A stretch of DNA of 64,000 nucleotides. It comes from an uncultured bacterium (GTDB taxonomy: Bacteria; Cyanobacteriota; Vampirovibrionia; Gastranaerophilales; Gastranaerophilaceae). Positions 51,798 through 60,516 of the stretch are shown here, piece by piece (the stretch's first letter is position 1; each line of letters opens with the position of its first letter). The stretch covers positions 33,334 to 97,333 of the forward strand of contig USFB01000004.1 in the NCBI GenBank assembly GCA_900553895.1, written 5' to 3'. The notes beneath the pieces were generated by a model. That model worked only from the letters and a program-made list of their open reading frames with translations. It was not told the origin of the DNA and did no database searches. A program made the translations under genes and the position numbers.

Positions 51798-52400
51798 ATG
51801 GCTGATAACGAAAAAGCTGAAGGCGGACAATCAAAAGAATTAACCAAGTTTTTAATAATGACTCTTGCTTCAATCGTAATTATGTTCATTGTATTTGCGG
51901 GCGTGAATTATGTTATTATGGAAAATTTAATTAGCCAAAAAATTAGCGCGCTTCCGGCTTCACAAGAAGAACTTGCAGATGATAGCGGTGATGAAGACGA
52001 AGTTCAAAAAGGTATTATTGTAGACTTAGGCGATTTCATTTTAAATCTTTGCGATGAAAGTCAAAAGAAATATTTAAAAGTTAATGTAGCGTTAGAAGTT
52101 ACAAAAAAAGATACGGATTTCCCTGAACAAACTGAGGCTAAAGGCGGCGGGCATGGTGGTCACGGCGAAGCAGCAGCTCCTGCAGACCCAATGGAAGCTA
52201 TTCAAAAAGAAATGAACCAGTTTAAGCCTGCTATTAGAGATGCCGTAATTACAAATCTTTCAAGCAAAACTTCTTCTGAACTTGCAACCGCTGCAGGTAA
52301 AGAACTTGCAAAAGAACAAATTACAAATGATATTAACTCTATTTTAGGTGGCGAAAGAGAAGTTATCAGAGTAAGTTTTGGACAATTCATTATTCAGTAG
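51798..52400 (+). CDS. fliL: Flagellar basal-body-associated protein FliL
   Basis: 200 residues from the ATG at 51798, which follows GGAG; four upstream codons are not needed. One transmembrane segment (about 22-45), an acidic linker, then the periplasmic FliL domain: GIIVDLGDFILNLCDESQKKYLKVNVALEV and the family C-terminus REVIRVSFGQFIIQ. A Gly/His-rich loop (GGGHGGHGE) is inserted in the domain. FliL stabilises the stators around the motor. First gene of fliL-fliM-fliN. Confidence 0.9.
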   Translation: MADNEKAEGGQSKELTKFLIMTLASIVIMFIVFAGVNYVIMENLISQKISALPASQEELADDSGDEDEVQKGIIVDLGDFILNLCDESQKKYLKVNVALEVTKKDTDFPEQTEAKGGGHGGHGEAAAPADPMEAIQKEMNQFKPAIRDAVITNLSSKTSSELATAAGKELAKEQITNDINSILGGEREVIRVSFGQFIIQ

Positions 52401-52406
52401 GACAAA

Positions 52407-53387
52407 ATGATAGAAGCTAATAAAAACGACTTAATAGATACGCATGGGTTTGAAGATGATTTATCAGACGCAGAACACAAAAGTTATAAACTTTATAACT
52501 TCCGCAGACCTGACAAATTCTCTAAAGACAATCTGAGAGCCTTAAGAGATATTCATAGAGAATTCTCTAAGGCAGTTTCGCTTGTTTTGAGCGGTTATTT
52601 GCGTATGAGAGTCGAAATTGAAATTGTTTCTGTTGACCAATTAACTTATGAAGAATTTGTTCGTTCTATGCCATCACCTATAAGCGTCGGCGTGTTTGAA
52701 TTCGAGCCTCTTTCAGGACAAATTCTGTTAGGCATAAGTTTTGAAGTTATTTCTTGTATTGTCAACCGTATGCTTGGTGGTGTGGGTTCTATTGATGCAC
52801 AAACTAGAGAACTTACGGATATAGAAAAAGCTTTAGCTAAAAAAGTTATCAATATCATCATTAAATCACTTGAAGATTCTTGGAACGCGATTATTCCTGT
52901 TTCAGGGAAATTTATTAGTCTTGATGATAATTATCAGTCAATCCAGGTTGCAACGGCAGGCGAAATTGTTGCGCTATTGACATTTGAAGTTCAAATTCAA
53001 GGCAAGCATTTCGGTTTGTTCAGCTTGTGTTTCCCATATCCGGTATTAGAAACAGTTTTGGGTCACTTAAGCACTCAACATATTTTCCAAACAAAAGGCT
53101 TGGTTGCATCAAATGACGAAAGATTAAAGATGATTTCCAAACTTAATACATCAAATGTGGACATTCGAGTTCAATTTGGTCAATGCAGTATTACTTTGGA
53201 TGACTTTTTACAGCTTTCCGAAGGTGATATTATTAAGCTTGATAACAAAGTACAAGATGATTTGATAGTTAAGGTTAATGGCGAAAAGAAATTTTTTGCG
53301 CGTCCGGGTACAATGAAAGATCAAATTTGTGTTAAAATAACAGATGTCTATGATGAAATGCACGAATTATTAAGAAATTATTTTTAG
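52407..53387 (+). CDS. fliM: Flagellar motor switch protein FliM
   Basis: 326 residues, normal length. NLRALRDIHREFSKAVSLVLSGYLRMRVEIEIVSVDQLTYEEFVRSMP is the FliM N-terminal core; PLSGQILLGISFEVISCIVNRMLGG follows; the C-terminal SpoA domain has VDIRVQFGQCSITLDDFLQLSEGDIIKLDN. FliM forms the C-ring, binds CheY-P and controls rotation direction. A CheY-binding N-terminal peptide of the usual L-x-Q-x-E-I-D-A-L form is not obvious. Starts six bases after fliL. Confidence 0.95.
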   Translation: MIEANKNDLIDTHGFEDDLSDAEHKSYKLYNFRRPDKFSKDNLRALRDIHREFSKAVSLVLSGYLRMRVEIEIVSVDQLTYEEFVRSMPSPISVGVFEFEPLSGQILLGISFEVISCIVNRMLGGVGSIDAQTRELTDIEKALAKKVINIIIKSLEDSWNAIIPVSGKFISLDDNYQSIQVATAGEIVALLTFEVQIQGKHFGLFSLCFPYPVLETVLGHLSTQHIFQTKGLVASNDERLKMISKLNTSNVDIRVQFGQCSITLDDFLQLSEGDIIKLDNKVQDDLIVKVNGEKKFFARPGTMKDQICVKITDVYDEMHELLRNYF

Positions 53388-53400
53388 AGAGGTTTTGTAA

Positions 53401-53886
53401 ATGATAGATGACGATAAAGATGTTAATAATGATGAAATGGAAGATTTAACATCTTCAATCCCGGAAGAAAACACTGAAGATAATGATATTTCTGAAAACG
53501 AGGAAATTTTCGAACAAAACACAGGAGCTGACGATAAAACTGTAACGGTTCAGCCTGTGCAATTTGCGTCATTTGAAGATTTGGATCAAGTTCAAGGACC
53601 TGCAAATCAGAACCTCAATATTTTGTTGGATGTAAAATTACAACTAACGGTGGAACTTGGAAAAACAGAATTACCGATTAAGAAAGTTTTGGAATTAACA
53701 AAAGGTTCTATTGTAACTCTTAATAAAGCAGCAGGCGAACCTGTTGAATTGTATGCTAACGGCAAATTGATTGCTTATGGCGAAGTTGTAGTTATTGAAG
53801 ATAATTTTGGTTTAAGAATTACACATATTACTGACCCTGCAAAGAGATTAAATTCTTTGAGTAATATTAACAAAGAAGAAGGCTAA
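53401..53886 (+). CDS. fliN: Flagellar motor switch protein FliN
   Basis: 161 residues. An acidic, disordered N-terminal half (about 1-70) is followed by the SpoA domain: NILLDVKLQLTVELGKTELPIKKVLELTKGSIVTLNKAAGEPVELYANGKLIAYGEVVVIEDNFGLRI. Lower C-ring component, also docks the export apparatus. AGAGAGG precedes the ATG, 13 bases after fliM. Confidence 0.95.
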   Translation: MIDDDKDVNNDEMEDLTSSIPEENTEDNDISENEEIFEQNTGADDKTVTVQPVQFASFEDLDQVQGPANQNLNILLDVKLQLTVELGKTELPIKKVLELTKGSIVTLNKAAGEPVELYANGKLIAYGEVVVIEDNFGLRITHITDPAKRLNSLSNINKEEG

Positions 53887-53968
53887 TAAGAAAAACAATT
53901 CCCAAATAGAATGATATTTATTTAAAAAGCTTTATGATATAATATCAGTATTGACGAGGGGATTTATT

Positions 53969-54646
53969 ATGTCACACGATACAAAAAAAACAAACTGTAA
54001 CAAGTATTCTTTGAGGACTCCAGAGTTTTATAACAGATGGAGAAAAATGTTTCTGTTTCTCGTGACACATATTTTTTACATGATACGCTTCAAACTCGTT
54101 TATCGTCTTGAAGTTCAAGGGAAAGAAAATATACCGAAAGATAACAGTTATATCATAGCTGCAAATCACCTTTCAACGCTTGATCCTCCGCTTGTTTGCG
54201 GGGTTATGAATCGTGGTGTTGCTTATATGGCGAAAAAAGAACTTTTCGAAAATCCGTTTTTGCGTTGGTGGCTTGATTGGTTGGGAGCATTTGCGGTTGA
54301 TAGAGAAAAACTCGGCGTTTCAACCATTAAAACTGTTATGACTATCAAAAAAACAGGCTGGGTTTTGGGAATATTTCCACAAGGCACACGTCAAGAACCT
54401 GGTGAAATAAGTAATATTACAAAGGGTTTTGCATCACTTGCAAAAAGCACAAAGTGTGGAATTTTGCCTATAGGAATTACCGGCACACAAGAAGTAAAAA
54501 GATTTCCTTTTACAGGAAAAATCGTGGTTAAAATTGGCAAATTAATTCCTTATTCAGATGATGTAAACACAATGGTTGACCAATGGGGATATGCCATTCA
54601 AGAATTAACAGGGTTCAAATACAATAGAGAACACGCAAAAGTATAA
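53969..54646 (+). CDS. 1-acyl-sn-glycerol-3-phosphate acyltransferase (PlsC family), copy 1
   Basis: 225 residues from the ATG at 53969, which follows GAGGGG. Motif I NHLSTLDP (H-x4-D) and motif III FPQGTR are intact. A membrane-embedded N-terminal helix lies at about 30-50. It adds the second acyl chain in phosphatidic acid synthesis on the inner membrane. A close homologue follows on the same strand. Confidence 0.87.
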   Translation: MSHDTKKTNCNKYSLRTPEFYNRWRKMFLFLVTHIFYMIRFKLVYRLEVQGKENIPKDNSYIIAANHLSTLDPPLVCGVMNRGVAYMAKKELFENPFLRWWLDWLGAFAVDREKLGVSTIKTVMTIKKTGWVLGIFPQGTRQEPGEISNITKGFASLAKSTKCGILPIGITGTQEVKRFPFTGKIVVKIGKLIPYSDDVNTMVDQWGYAIQELTGFKYNREHAKV

Positions 54647-54667
54647 TAAAAGATTTTAGAGTTAAGA

Positions 54668-55354
54668 GTGGATTGGAAAAAGATGACTGAAAAAAATTAT
54701 AACAGACGAACAGAGAAAGATTACAATTTTTTTAGAACCCTGTATTACATGGCATTTGTAATGTTGGTAGTTTTGCCTGTTACAAAATTTATGTATAATC
54801 TAAAAATTGAAGGACGCGAAAACTTGCCAAAAGATTCACACGTAATTTATGCAGGTAATCACGTTTCTTATATTGACCCACCTCTAATCGCACTTGCAGC
54901 TTGGAAAACAATCGCTTATATGGCAAAACAAGAGCTTTTCAAGGATGATAACAAGTTGCTTAAATTTTTAGTGCACACTCTTGGTGCGTTTGCAGTAAAT
55001 CGTGAAAAGCCTGAAATTGCAACTTTTAAAACCGTAAAATCCGTATTCAATACTGATTGGGCGTTGGGTATTTTCCCTCAGGGAAAAATCGTTAAAGAAC
55101 CTGAAATCAGCAACATCCATAAAGGTTTTATTATGTTTGCAAAAAAATTTAAAGCGGATATTGTGCCTGTTGGCATTTGCGGTTTTGACGGATACGCTAA
55201 AAAACTTTTTGAAAAACATGTGACTGTAAAAATCGGCAAACCTATTTCTCATACTCTTGATGAAAATGAAATTTTGAGAGAATGGGCAAGACAAATCTGC
55301 GATTTTACGGGCTTTGAAAACAAAATTGAAGAAAGTTTGGTTGACAATATTTAG
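54668..55354 (+). CDS. 1-acyl-sn-glycerol-3-phosphate acyltransferase (PlsC family), copy 2
   Basis: 228 residues if started at the GTG at 54668; ATG at 54683 is the alternative, and neither has a strong ribosome binding site. Motif I is NHVSYIDPP; motif III is FPQGKI, with Lys in place of the usual Arg. It shares GRENLPKDS, AYMAKQELF, NREK and IFPQG blocks with copy 1, from which it presumably arose by tandem duplication. The altered motif III may change substrate. Confidence 0.85.
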   Translation: MDWKKMTEKNYNRRTEKDYNFFRTLYYMAFVMLVVLPVTKFMYNLKIEGRENLPKDSHVIYAGNHVSYIDPPLIALAAWKTIAYMAKQELFKDDNKLLKFLVHTLGAFAVNREKPEIATFKTVKSVFNTDWALGIFPQGKIVKEPEISNIHKGFIMFAKKFKADIVPVGICGFDGYAKKLFEKHVTVKIGKPISHTLDENEILREWARQICDFTGFENKIEESLVDNI

Positions 55355-55425
55355 CCATTATATGCCGATTTGACCAATTGACTCAATTTTTATTTTTTAA
55401 TATTTTGTAATAAAACTTCAAATTA

Positions 55426-55453
55426 TAGCAATTTTTTTGATTTACATGTTTTG
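55426..55453 (+). promoter_or_regulatory. Shared upstream motif of F-x-G genes (copy before 55481-56731)
   Basis: TAGCA, 15 T-rich bases, ATGTTTTG; the ATGT box is about 30 bases before the ATG. Confidence 0.5.
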
Positions 55454-55480
55454 TATCTTTAGACGAAAGGTAAGTAGCGT

Positions 55481-56731
55481 ATGAATATTCCATCAATTAC
55501 AAACATGATGCCCAAATTTGCAGGTATAACTTCTAATGTGAAAAACAATTTTGGTTATACTAACTACGGTTTGAAAATGGATGAACCGATTCAGCAGGAC
55601 ACTTTATCATTTAAAAGTTCAAAAGTTAGTAAAGCCACTAAAAGAGGTGTAAGGTTGTTAAAAAATGCTATGGAAACAACCGAAGTCGCAACCAAAGAAA
55701 ATGACGGCATTTCTAACAAAGTTGCTGAAAAATCAAAAGAAATTAACAGAACAACTGCTATGGCAATTCATAACAAAGTGTTAATTTCTATAAAAAAAGT
55801 TGACGCATTTTTAAACAATACTTTTGGAGATTTGGTAGCGGATACAAAACATCCTGATAACCCAATTCTTAAGTTATGCTGCAGACCTAAATCTACTAAT
55901 TCTATTCAAGAAAAAAGCGGTAGCCGTGAATGGAAAAATATTGAGGAAATCTTTGGCGGCATGACTGACTTAAACGGTGGCAAAATCGTTTTAAGAGATA
56001 CAGATAAGAAAACTGTAGACGGAGTTTTAGACCGTCTAATTCCGGCTATAAAATCAAATTCGGTAGAATTATTGGAAATTGAAAATAAACGTCCAAAGGT
56101 TGTTAAAGGTTTGCCGGAAACAGAAGCTTCACAATATGATTATGCTTCTATTAATATGTTGAAAAAATTGACAGAAATACAAAATACAACTTGGAAAAAA
56201 GCTGGTAGTAAAGAAAAAGTTGCTGCGCATTTAACAGACGAATTCACGCCTGCAAATTATTGTGCAATTCACTTGTTGTTACGTCTTCCAGGAGTTCCAA
56301 ACGGTACATTTGAATTTCAAATAATGGGACACAATACTGATATTGCAAAACAGATAGACGATTTAGTTTATAAAAAATTAGACGGTAAGAGTCCTGCAAA
56401 TTGCCCAGAAGAATTTAACAACTTATTTGAACCGATTACAAATCCGAAGTTCTTTAAGCATGAAACAGAAGATAGGGCAAAAGAACTTGCTAAGACTGCA
56501 AAAGATACATTCAACAAGTACAGAAGAGAAATGTTCTTATTCCAAAGAAAGAAAGCTGATATGCCATATTCTAAGAAGACTGCAAAACGCAAAGAACAAT
56601 TCTTACCAATTCAATATCAATTATTCCCAAGTGATATTGAGTTGAAATACGGAATTTCTTCTTTAGACTATGACTATAATAATATCGCAAGAATTATTGA
56701 ACGCGGTCAAAGAAAAACTGCTAAAAAGTAA
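55481..56731 (+). CDS. F-x-G-tagged protein with RelA/SpoT-like nucleotidyltransferase fold (predicted)
   Basis: 416 residues. N-terminus MNIPSITNMMPKFAGITS carries the tag (FAG) and a second LSFKSSKV near 45. From about 150 the pattern resembles a RelA/SpoT synthetase domain: MTDLNGGKIVLRDTD (compare D-L-x-G-x-R-I-V), then long insertions, then NYCAIHLLLRLPGVPNGTFEFQIMG (compare G-Y-x-S-I-H-x-x-x and E-x-Q-I-R-T), then a helix with IDDLVYKKL. The Arg of D-L-x-G-x-R is Lys here. If active it would transfer pyrophosphate to a nucleotide; it might instead be inactive or act on another substrate. AAAGG precedes the ATG. Confidence 0.5.
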   Translation: MNIPSITNMMPKFAGITSNVKNNFGYTNYGLKMDEPIQQDTLSFKSSKVSKATKRGVRLLKNAMETTEVATKENDGISNKVAEKSKEINRTTAMAIHNKVLISIKKVDAFLNNTFGDLVADTKHPDNPILKLCCRPKSTNSIQEKSGSREWKNIEEIFGGMTDLNGGKIVLRDTDKKTVDGVLDRLIPAIKSNSVELLEIENKRPKVVKGLPETEASQYDYASINMLKKLTEIQNTTWKKAGSKEKVAAHLTDEFTPANYCAIHLLLRLPGVPNGTFEFQIMGHNTDIAKQIDDLVYKKLDGKSPANCPEEFNNLFEPITNPKFFKHETEDRAKELAKTAKDTFNKYRREMFLFQRKKADMPYSKKTAKRKEQFLPIQYQLFPSDIELKYGISSLDYDYNNIARIIERGQRKTAKK

Positions 56732-56809
56732 CATAAAAAACCATTATTGTCGTATTTAATGAAAATATTGAACGCGACCTACAGAGTTCAGCCTACCTAA
56801 AACAATAAG

Positions 56810-56845
56810 GTAGGGTCGGTTGGGCGTACCTGCCCAACAATAACC
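56810..56845 (+). repeat. REP-like element with GTAG foot, GTCGGTTGGGC family
   Basis: GTAGGGTCGGTTGGGC, then GTACCT, then GCCCAACAATAAC. Just before it, CCTACC...GGTAGG (about 56793-56814) forms another small inverted pair, and GCGACCTAC lies upstream, so it is a cluster of partial elements. Confidence 0.7.
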
Positions 56846-56859
56846 GATAATTTTATTTT

Positions 56860-57801
56860 TTATTCTATAATCTCTGCACCGTTTTGTTCAACCTTCAAAG
56901 TTCTTATATCAACCTTAACGCTTTGAGGTTCCCAAATTTCTTTAACAGTTGATTTAATCTTATCCAAATCATATTTGTGAGAAATAATCAGCATTGTAGG
57001 TCCGGCACCTGATAGAACGCAACCAAGAACGCCATCTTCATGTTTAAAGGCTTCCATTATTTCCTTCATGCCTGGAACTAATTTTTCTCTATACGGTTGA
57101 TGAAGTTTGTCATGTAAAGCAACCTTCATAAGTTTTTCATCTTTGGTATTAACAGCATCAATAAGCATGGCAAGGTGCTTTGTATTAAAGATTGCATCTT
57201 GCATCGGAACACTTTCCGGTAATACTGAACGAGCAATATTAGTAGATAGTTCAAAATCAGGAATACAAACGGTTATATCCCATTCATTAGGCCAATTAAG
57301 TTTTCTATAAACGATAGAACCGTCATCTTCTTGAGAAGCCAATACAAAGCCTCCTAAAATTGCCGGCGCAACATTGTCAGGATGTCCTTCAACTTCTGTA
57401 GCAATAGAAAGAAGTGCGGTTTCATCGGCAGGAGAACCCAATAATTTGTTAGCGGCAATTAAGCCTCCAACGATAACAGCTGCAGAACTTCCCAAACCTC
57501 TTGTAATAGGAATTTGCGATTGAATATTAATTTTTAATTCAGAAGGTTCTTGACCTATAGAATTATAAAGCATTTCAACAGCTTTATAAACAATATTATT
57601 TTCATCACGAGGAATATCATCAAATATCATTTCATCAATAGATGCTTCATCCTCAGTCATCATATTTATTTCAATACCTGTCCCGGGCAAAACGGTTTCT
57701 TCTATAGTAACCGTATTATAAATTGGCAATGCCAGTCCTAAACAGTCAAAACCGGGGCCAATGTTTGCAGATGTTGCAGGTACTTTTACGCTAACTTTCA
57801 T
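56860..57801 (-). CDS. thrB: Homoserine kinase
   Basis: 313 residues. GHMP-kinase motifs: VKVPATSANIGPGFDCLGLALPIYN at the start, RGLGSSAAVIVGGL as ATP loop, and GCVLSGAGPTMLII at the end. It phosphorylates homoserine in the threonine pathway. No other threonine gene is adjacent. TAGGAGAATAG precedes the ATG. Confidence 0.93.
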   Translation of the reverse strand: MKVSVKVPATSANIGPGFDCLGLALPIYNTVTIEETVLPGTGIEINMMTEDEASIDEMIFDDIPRDENNIVYKAVEMLYNSIGQEPSELKINIQSQIPITRGLGSSAAVIVGGLIAANKLLGSPADETALLSIATEVEGHPDNVAPAILGGFVLASQEDDGSIVYRKLNWPNEWDITVCIPDFELSTNIARSVLPESVPMQDAIFNTKHLAMLIDAVNTKDEKLMKVALHDKLHQPYREKLVPGMKEIMEAFKHEDGVLGCVLSGAGPTMLIISHKYDLDKIKSTVKEIWEPQSVKVDIRTLKVEQNGAEIIE

Positions 57802-57884
57802 TTTTCAACTATTCTCCTAATAAAAGTATAAGGTGATTATACAATAAAGACAAATAAAATGACAATGCGAAATTTTTTATATGC

Positions 57885-57896
57885 TATAATTTTCTT
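57885..57896 (+). promoter_or_regulatory. Leaderless promoter, -10 element
   Basis: Extended -10 TGC-TATAAT (hexamer 57885-57890), six bases, ATG at 57897. No ribosome binding site. Confidence 0.55.
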
Positions 57897-58892
57897 ATGA
57901 GGAAGATTAGAAAGCTTTATTATTTCGACAAAAAAAGAATGCAAGAAATGATTTCATTTCTTAATAATAGAGATAAGTACATTAACCATATAATGTTTAA
58001 TCCGCTTATTCCACTACATCATTTACTTCCTTTGAGGTTTAAATTTTTACCTGAAACATACGTTTTAAAAGACAAAAAAGAAATTAAAGGTCTAATTACT
58101 GTTGCGCCATCAAGATGTCCACTCAGAAAAATGGAAATTCAAAGATTGTTTTTTGAAGAAAATTGTTATGATGATGCAGGAGAACTTATTCAATATGTTG
58201 TTTCTAAATATAAGGCAATGGGTGCATCGTCTTTTGTAGTTAAAATTGACGACTTTTTACCTGAACTTGTTCGACTTTTTGTTGCAAAATGCAATTTCAC
58301 ACAAATTTCTTATGAAAAATTATGGAAAGTTAATAATATTGAATCAGAATTTAATAAAAAAGATTTTCGTGAATTTAGAAATTCAGATTCGCCTACAGTA
58401 GCAAATTTGTACAACGAATCTTTACTCCCGCATTTCCGTCCGCTTTTGAGTCGTGATGCGAAGGAATTTAAAGAAATCTTATTCAAAGGACTTTCGTATT
58501 TTAGTGAATACAAATATGTAGTAGAAGATAAAAAAAGCAAAAATATTTCGTGCTATATTTCAATAAAAAGTGCCGATAATGAAAACTTTATTTTAGATAT
58601 TGTTCATTCTTCGTGGGTAGAATTGGATATTTTTTCTATTATAAGTTTTGCGCAAGCGCAATTAAAAAAACGCAAAAAAGATTTTAATTTATACATAAAA
58701 ACAAAAAAATACACGCAACCTGGCGAAAAAGATGAAAAACTTTTCTTAGAGCATAAATTTGAATGTACGCAGAACCAAATAGTGCTTACAAATTCATCTG
58801 CAAGAGTTATAAAAGAACCTGTTCATTCAGGTAAATTCACGGTTTTGAGCCAATTCTACAGTGTGCGTCCCGTAAGTAGTCTGGAAGGATAG
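57897..58892 (+). CDS. GNAT-like protein, possibly tandem, function unknown
   Basis: 331 residues. Two GNAT-like halves can be guessed: the first with LKDKKEIKGLITVAPS and DDAGELIQYVVSKYKAMGASSFVVKI, the second from about 155 with FRNSDSPTVANLYNESLLPHFRPLL and a late KKYTQPGEKDEKLFLEHKFE. The acetyl-CoA loop (R/Q-x-x-G-x-G/A) is not evident in either half, so activity is uncertain. It lies nine bases before uppP, with which it is probably cotranscribed, which hints at an envelope-related role. Confidence 0.55.
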   Translation: MRKIRKLYYFDKKRMQEMISFLNNRDKYINHIMFNPLIPLHHLLPLRFKFLPETYVLKDKKEIKGLITVAPSRCPLRKMEIQRLFFEENCYDDAGELIQYVVSKYKAMGASSFVVKIDDFLPELVRLFVAKCNFTQISYEKLWKVNNIESEFNKKDFREFRNSDSPTVANLYNESLLPHFRPLLSRDAKEFKEILFKGLSYFSEYKYVVEDKKSKNISCYISIKSADNENFILDIVHSSWVELDIFSIISFAQAQLKKRKKDFNLYIKTKKYTQPGEKDEKLFLEHKFECTQNQIVLTNSSARVIKEPVHSGKFTVLSQFYSVRPVSSLEG

Positions 58893-58900
58893 AGGATAAA

Positions 58901-59740
58901 ATGGATTTAATACAATCAATATTAATGGGAATTGTACAAGGTTTGAGCGAATTTTTACCAATTTCAAGCTCTGCACATCTTGTATTTACTTCTAATTTCT
59001 ATAAAGTTTTTAAAGGAATAGAAATTGTGCAAGAATCTAATCAGGAAGTTTTTCTTGATATAATGCTCCATTTAGGGACATTAATTGCCGTATTAATATT
59101 CTTTAGAAAAGAAATTTGGGCTATATTAAAAGCACTTTATTTTGGGCTAAAAAACAAGGATTATTCTTCAAAAGATTTTAAAACAGGCGTTTATATATTT
59201 TTAGGTACAATAATTACCGTTTTGATTGCATTTCCATTGAACGAAGTTGCAGAATTCTTAGTATTCAACCCTGCGATTGTCGGCGGTTTGTTAATCGGGA
59301 CAGGGGTTTTGCTTTTATTTAGCGAAGCTTGGGCAAAAAGACATCCTGACAAAAAAGATATTACCCTAAAAAGTTCTATATTGATGGCAATTGCACAAGG
59401 GCTTGCAGCACTTCCTGGTTTTTCTCGTTCAGGTTTAACGATTGCAACAGGGCTTTTGAGTGGTTCAGATAGAACTACCTCAGCAAGATATTCATTCTTA
59501 TTAAGTATTCCAATAATTTTAGGCGCATCTATGGTTTATCCGCTGGTAAAATTAGATTTTGCAGAAGTTGTTACATATAATTGGACAGCAATAATAGCAG
59601 GAACAATTGTTTCAGGAATTGTCGGTTATTTATGTATCAAGTATTTCTTGAAATTTGTTTCTAAATTCTCATTAGCGATATTTGGTTATTATTGCTTAAT
59701 TATGGGCGTTGTGACAGCGGTATTTTTTAGTATTAATTAA
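58901..59740 (+). CDS. uppP: Undecaprenyl-diphosphatase UppP (BacA)
   Basis: 279 residues, eight hydrophobic segments. Motifs GIVQGLSEFLPISSSAHL near residue 10-27 and ALPGFSRSGLTIATGL near 170 are the two catalytic regions of BacA/UppP. It removes a phosphate from undecaprenyl diphosphate, recycling the lipid carrier for peptidoglycan and glycan export. AGAGGA precedes the ATG. Confidence 0.95.
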   Translation: MDLIQSILMGIVQGLSEFLPISSSAHLVFTSNFYKVFKGIEIVQESNQEVFLDIMLHLGTLIAVLIFFRKEIWAILKALYFGLKNKDYSSKDFKTGVYIFLGTIITVLIAFPLNEVAEFLVFNPAIVGGLLIGTGVLLLFSEAWAKRHPDKKDITLKSSILMAIAQGLAALPGFSRSGLTIATGLLSGSDRTTSARYSFLLSIPIILGASMVYPLVKLDFAEVVTYNWTAIIAGTIVSGIVGYLCIKYFLKFVSKFSLAIFGYYCLIMGVVTAVFFSIN

Positions 59741-59744
59741 TAAT

Positions 59745-59777
59745 ACCCTCTCCCCTTCCCCTCCCCCAAGGGAGGGA
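59745..59777 (+). repeat. GC-rich palindromic repeat, copy 4
   Basis: ACCCTCTCCCCTTCCCCTCC followed by CCCAAGGGAGGG, in the uppP-deoC spacer. Same family as 36199-36323. Confidence 0.6.
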
Positions 59778-59823
59778 ACTAAAGACGCACAAGTATTATA
59801 AACATTAAAAAGAAAGGCATATA

Positions 59824-60471
59824 ATGAATTTAAACAAATACATCGAACATACATTACTAAAACAAGACGCAACAAAAGCAGAAATTACAAAACTGTTAGA
59901 CGAAGCTATTCAATATGATTTTCTTGGAGTTTGCGTAAATCCTTGCAACGTAAAATACGCAAAAGAATACTTAAAAAACAGTGCTGTTAAGGTTGTTACA
60001 GTAATTGGTTTTCCTTTAGGACAAAACACAAAAGAAGTTAAAATTTTGGAAACAATTGATGCAATTAAAAATGGTGCTGATGAAATCGATATGGTGATTA
60101 ATGTAGGATTGTTAAAAGATAAAGCTTATGATGCGATTGTTGATGAAATTTCTGCAATCAAAGGGGCTTGTCAAGGACATAATTTGAAAGTTATTTTAGA
60201 AACCGACTTGCTTACTCAAAATGAAATTAAAAAAGCTTGTGAATTGTGTATAGAAGCTAAGGCAGATTTAGTTAAAACTTCTACAGGATTTGTGAAAAAC
60301 GGAGTTGGTGCAAAAGCAGAAGATGTAGCTTTGATGTTTAATACAGTTAAAGATGCAGGCATGCAAGTTAAAGCATCAGGTGGAATTAGAGATAAAGAAG
60401 CTGCTTTGACAATGATTGAAGCAGGCGCAGTAAGACTTGGCACAAGCTCAGGTGTAAAAATCGTGAGTTAG
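59824..60471 (+). CDS. deoC: Deoxyribose-phosphate aldolase
   Basis: 215 residues. N-terminus NKYIEHTLLKQDATKAEI; GFPLGQN; EIDMVINVG; catalytic Lys151 in LVKTSTGF; VKASGGIRDKEAA; RLGTSSG. Class I TIM-barrel aldolase that splits deoxyribose 5-phosphate into glyceraldehyde 3-phosphate and acetaldehyde. AAAGGC precedes the ATG. Confidence 0.95.
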   Translation: MNLNKYIEHTLLKQDATKAEITKLLDEAIQYDFLGVCVNPCNVKYAKEYLKNSAVKVVTVIGFPLGQNTKEVKILETIDAIKNGADEIDMVINVGLLKDKAYDAIVDEISAIKGACQGHNLKVILETDLLTQNEIKKACELCIEAKADLVKTSTGFVKNGVGAKAEDVALMFNTVKDAGMQVKASGGIRDKEAALTMIEAGAVRLGTSSGVKIVS

Positions 60472-60516
60472 ACTCCTTAGATTTGTAGTATAATGTCGAT
60501 ATAGGGAGAAAAAATC

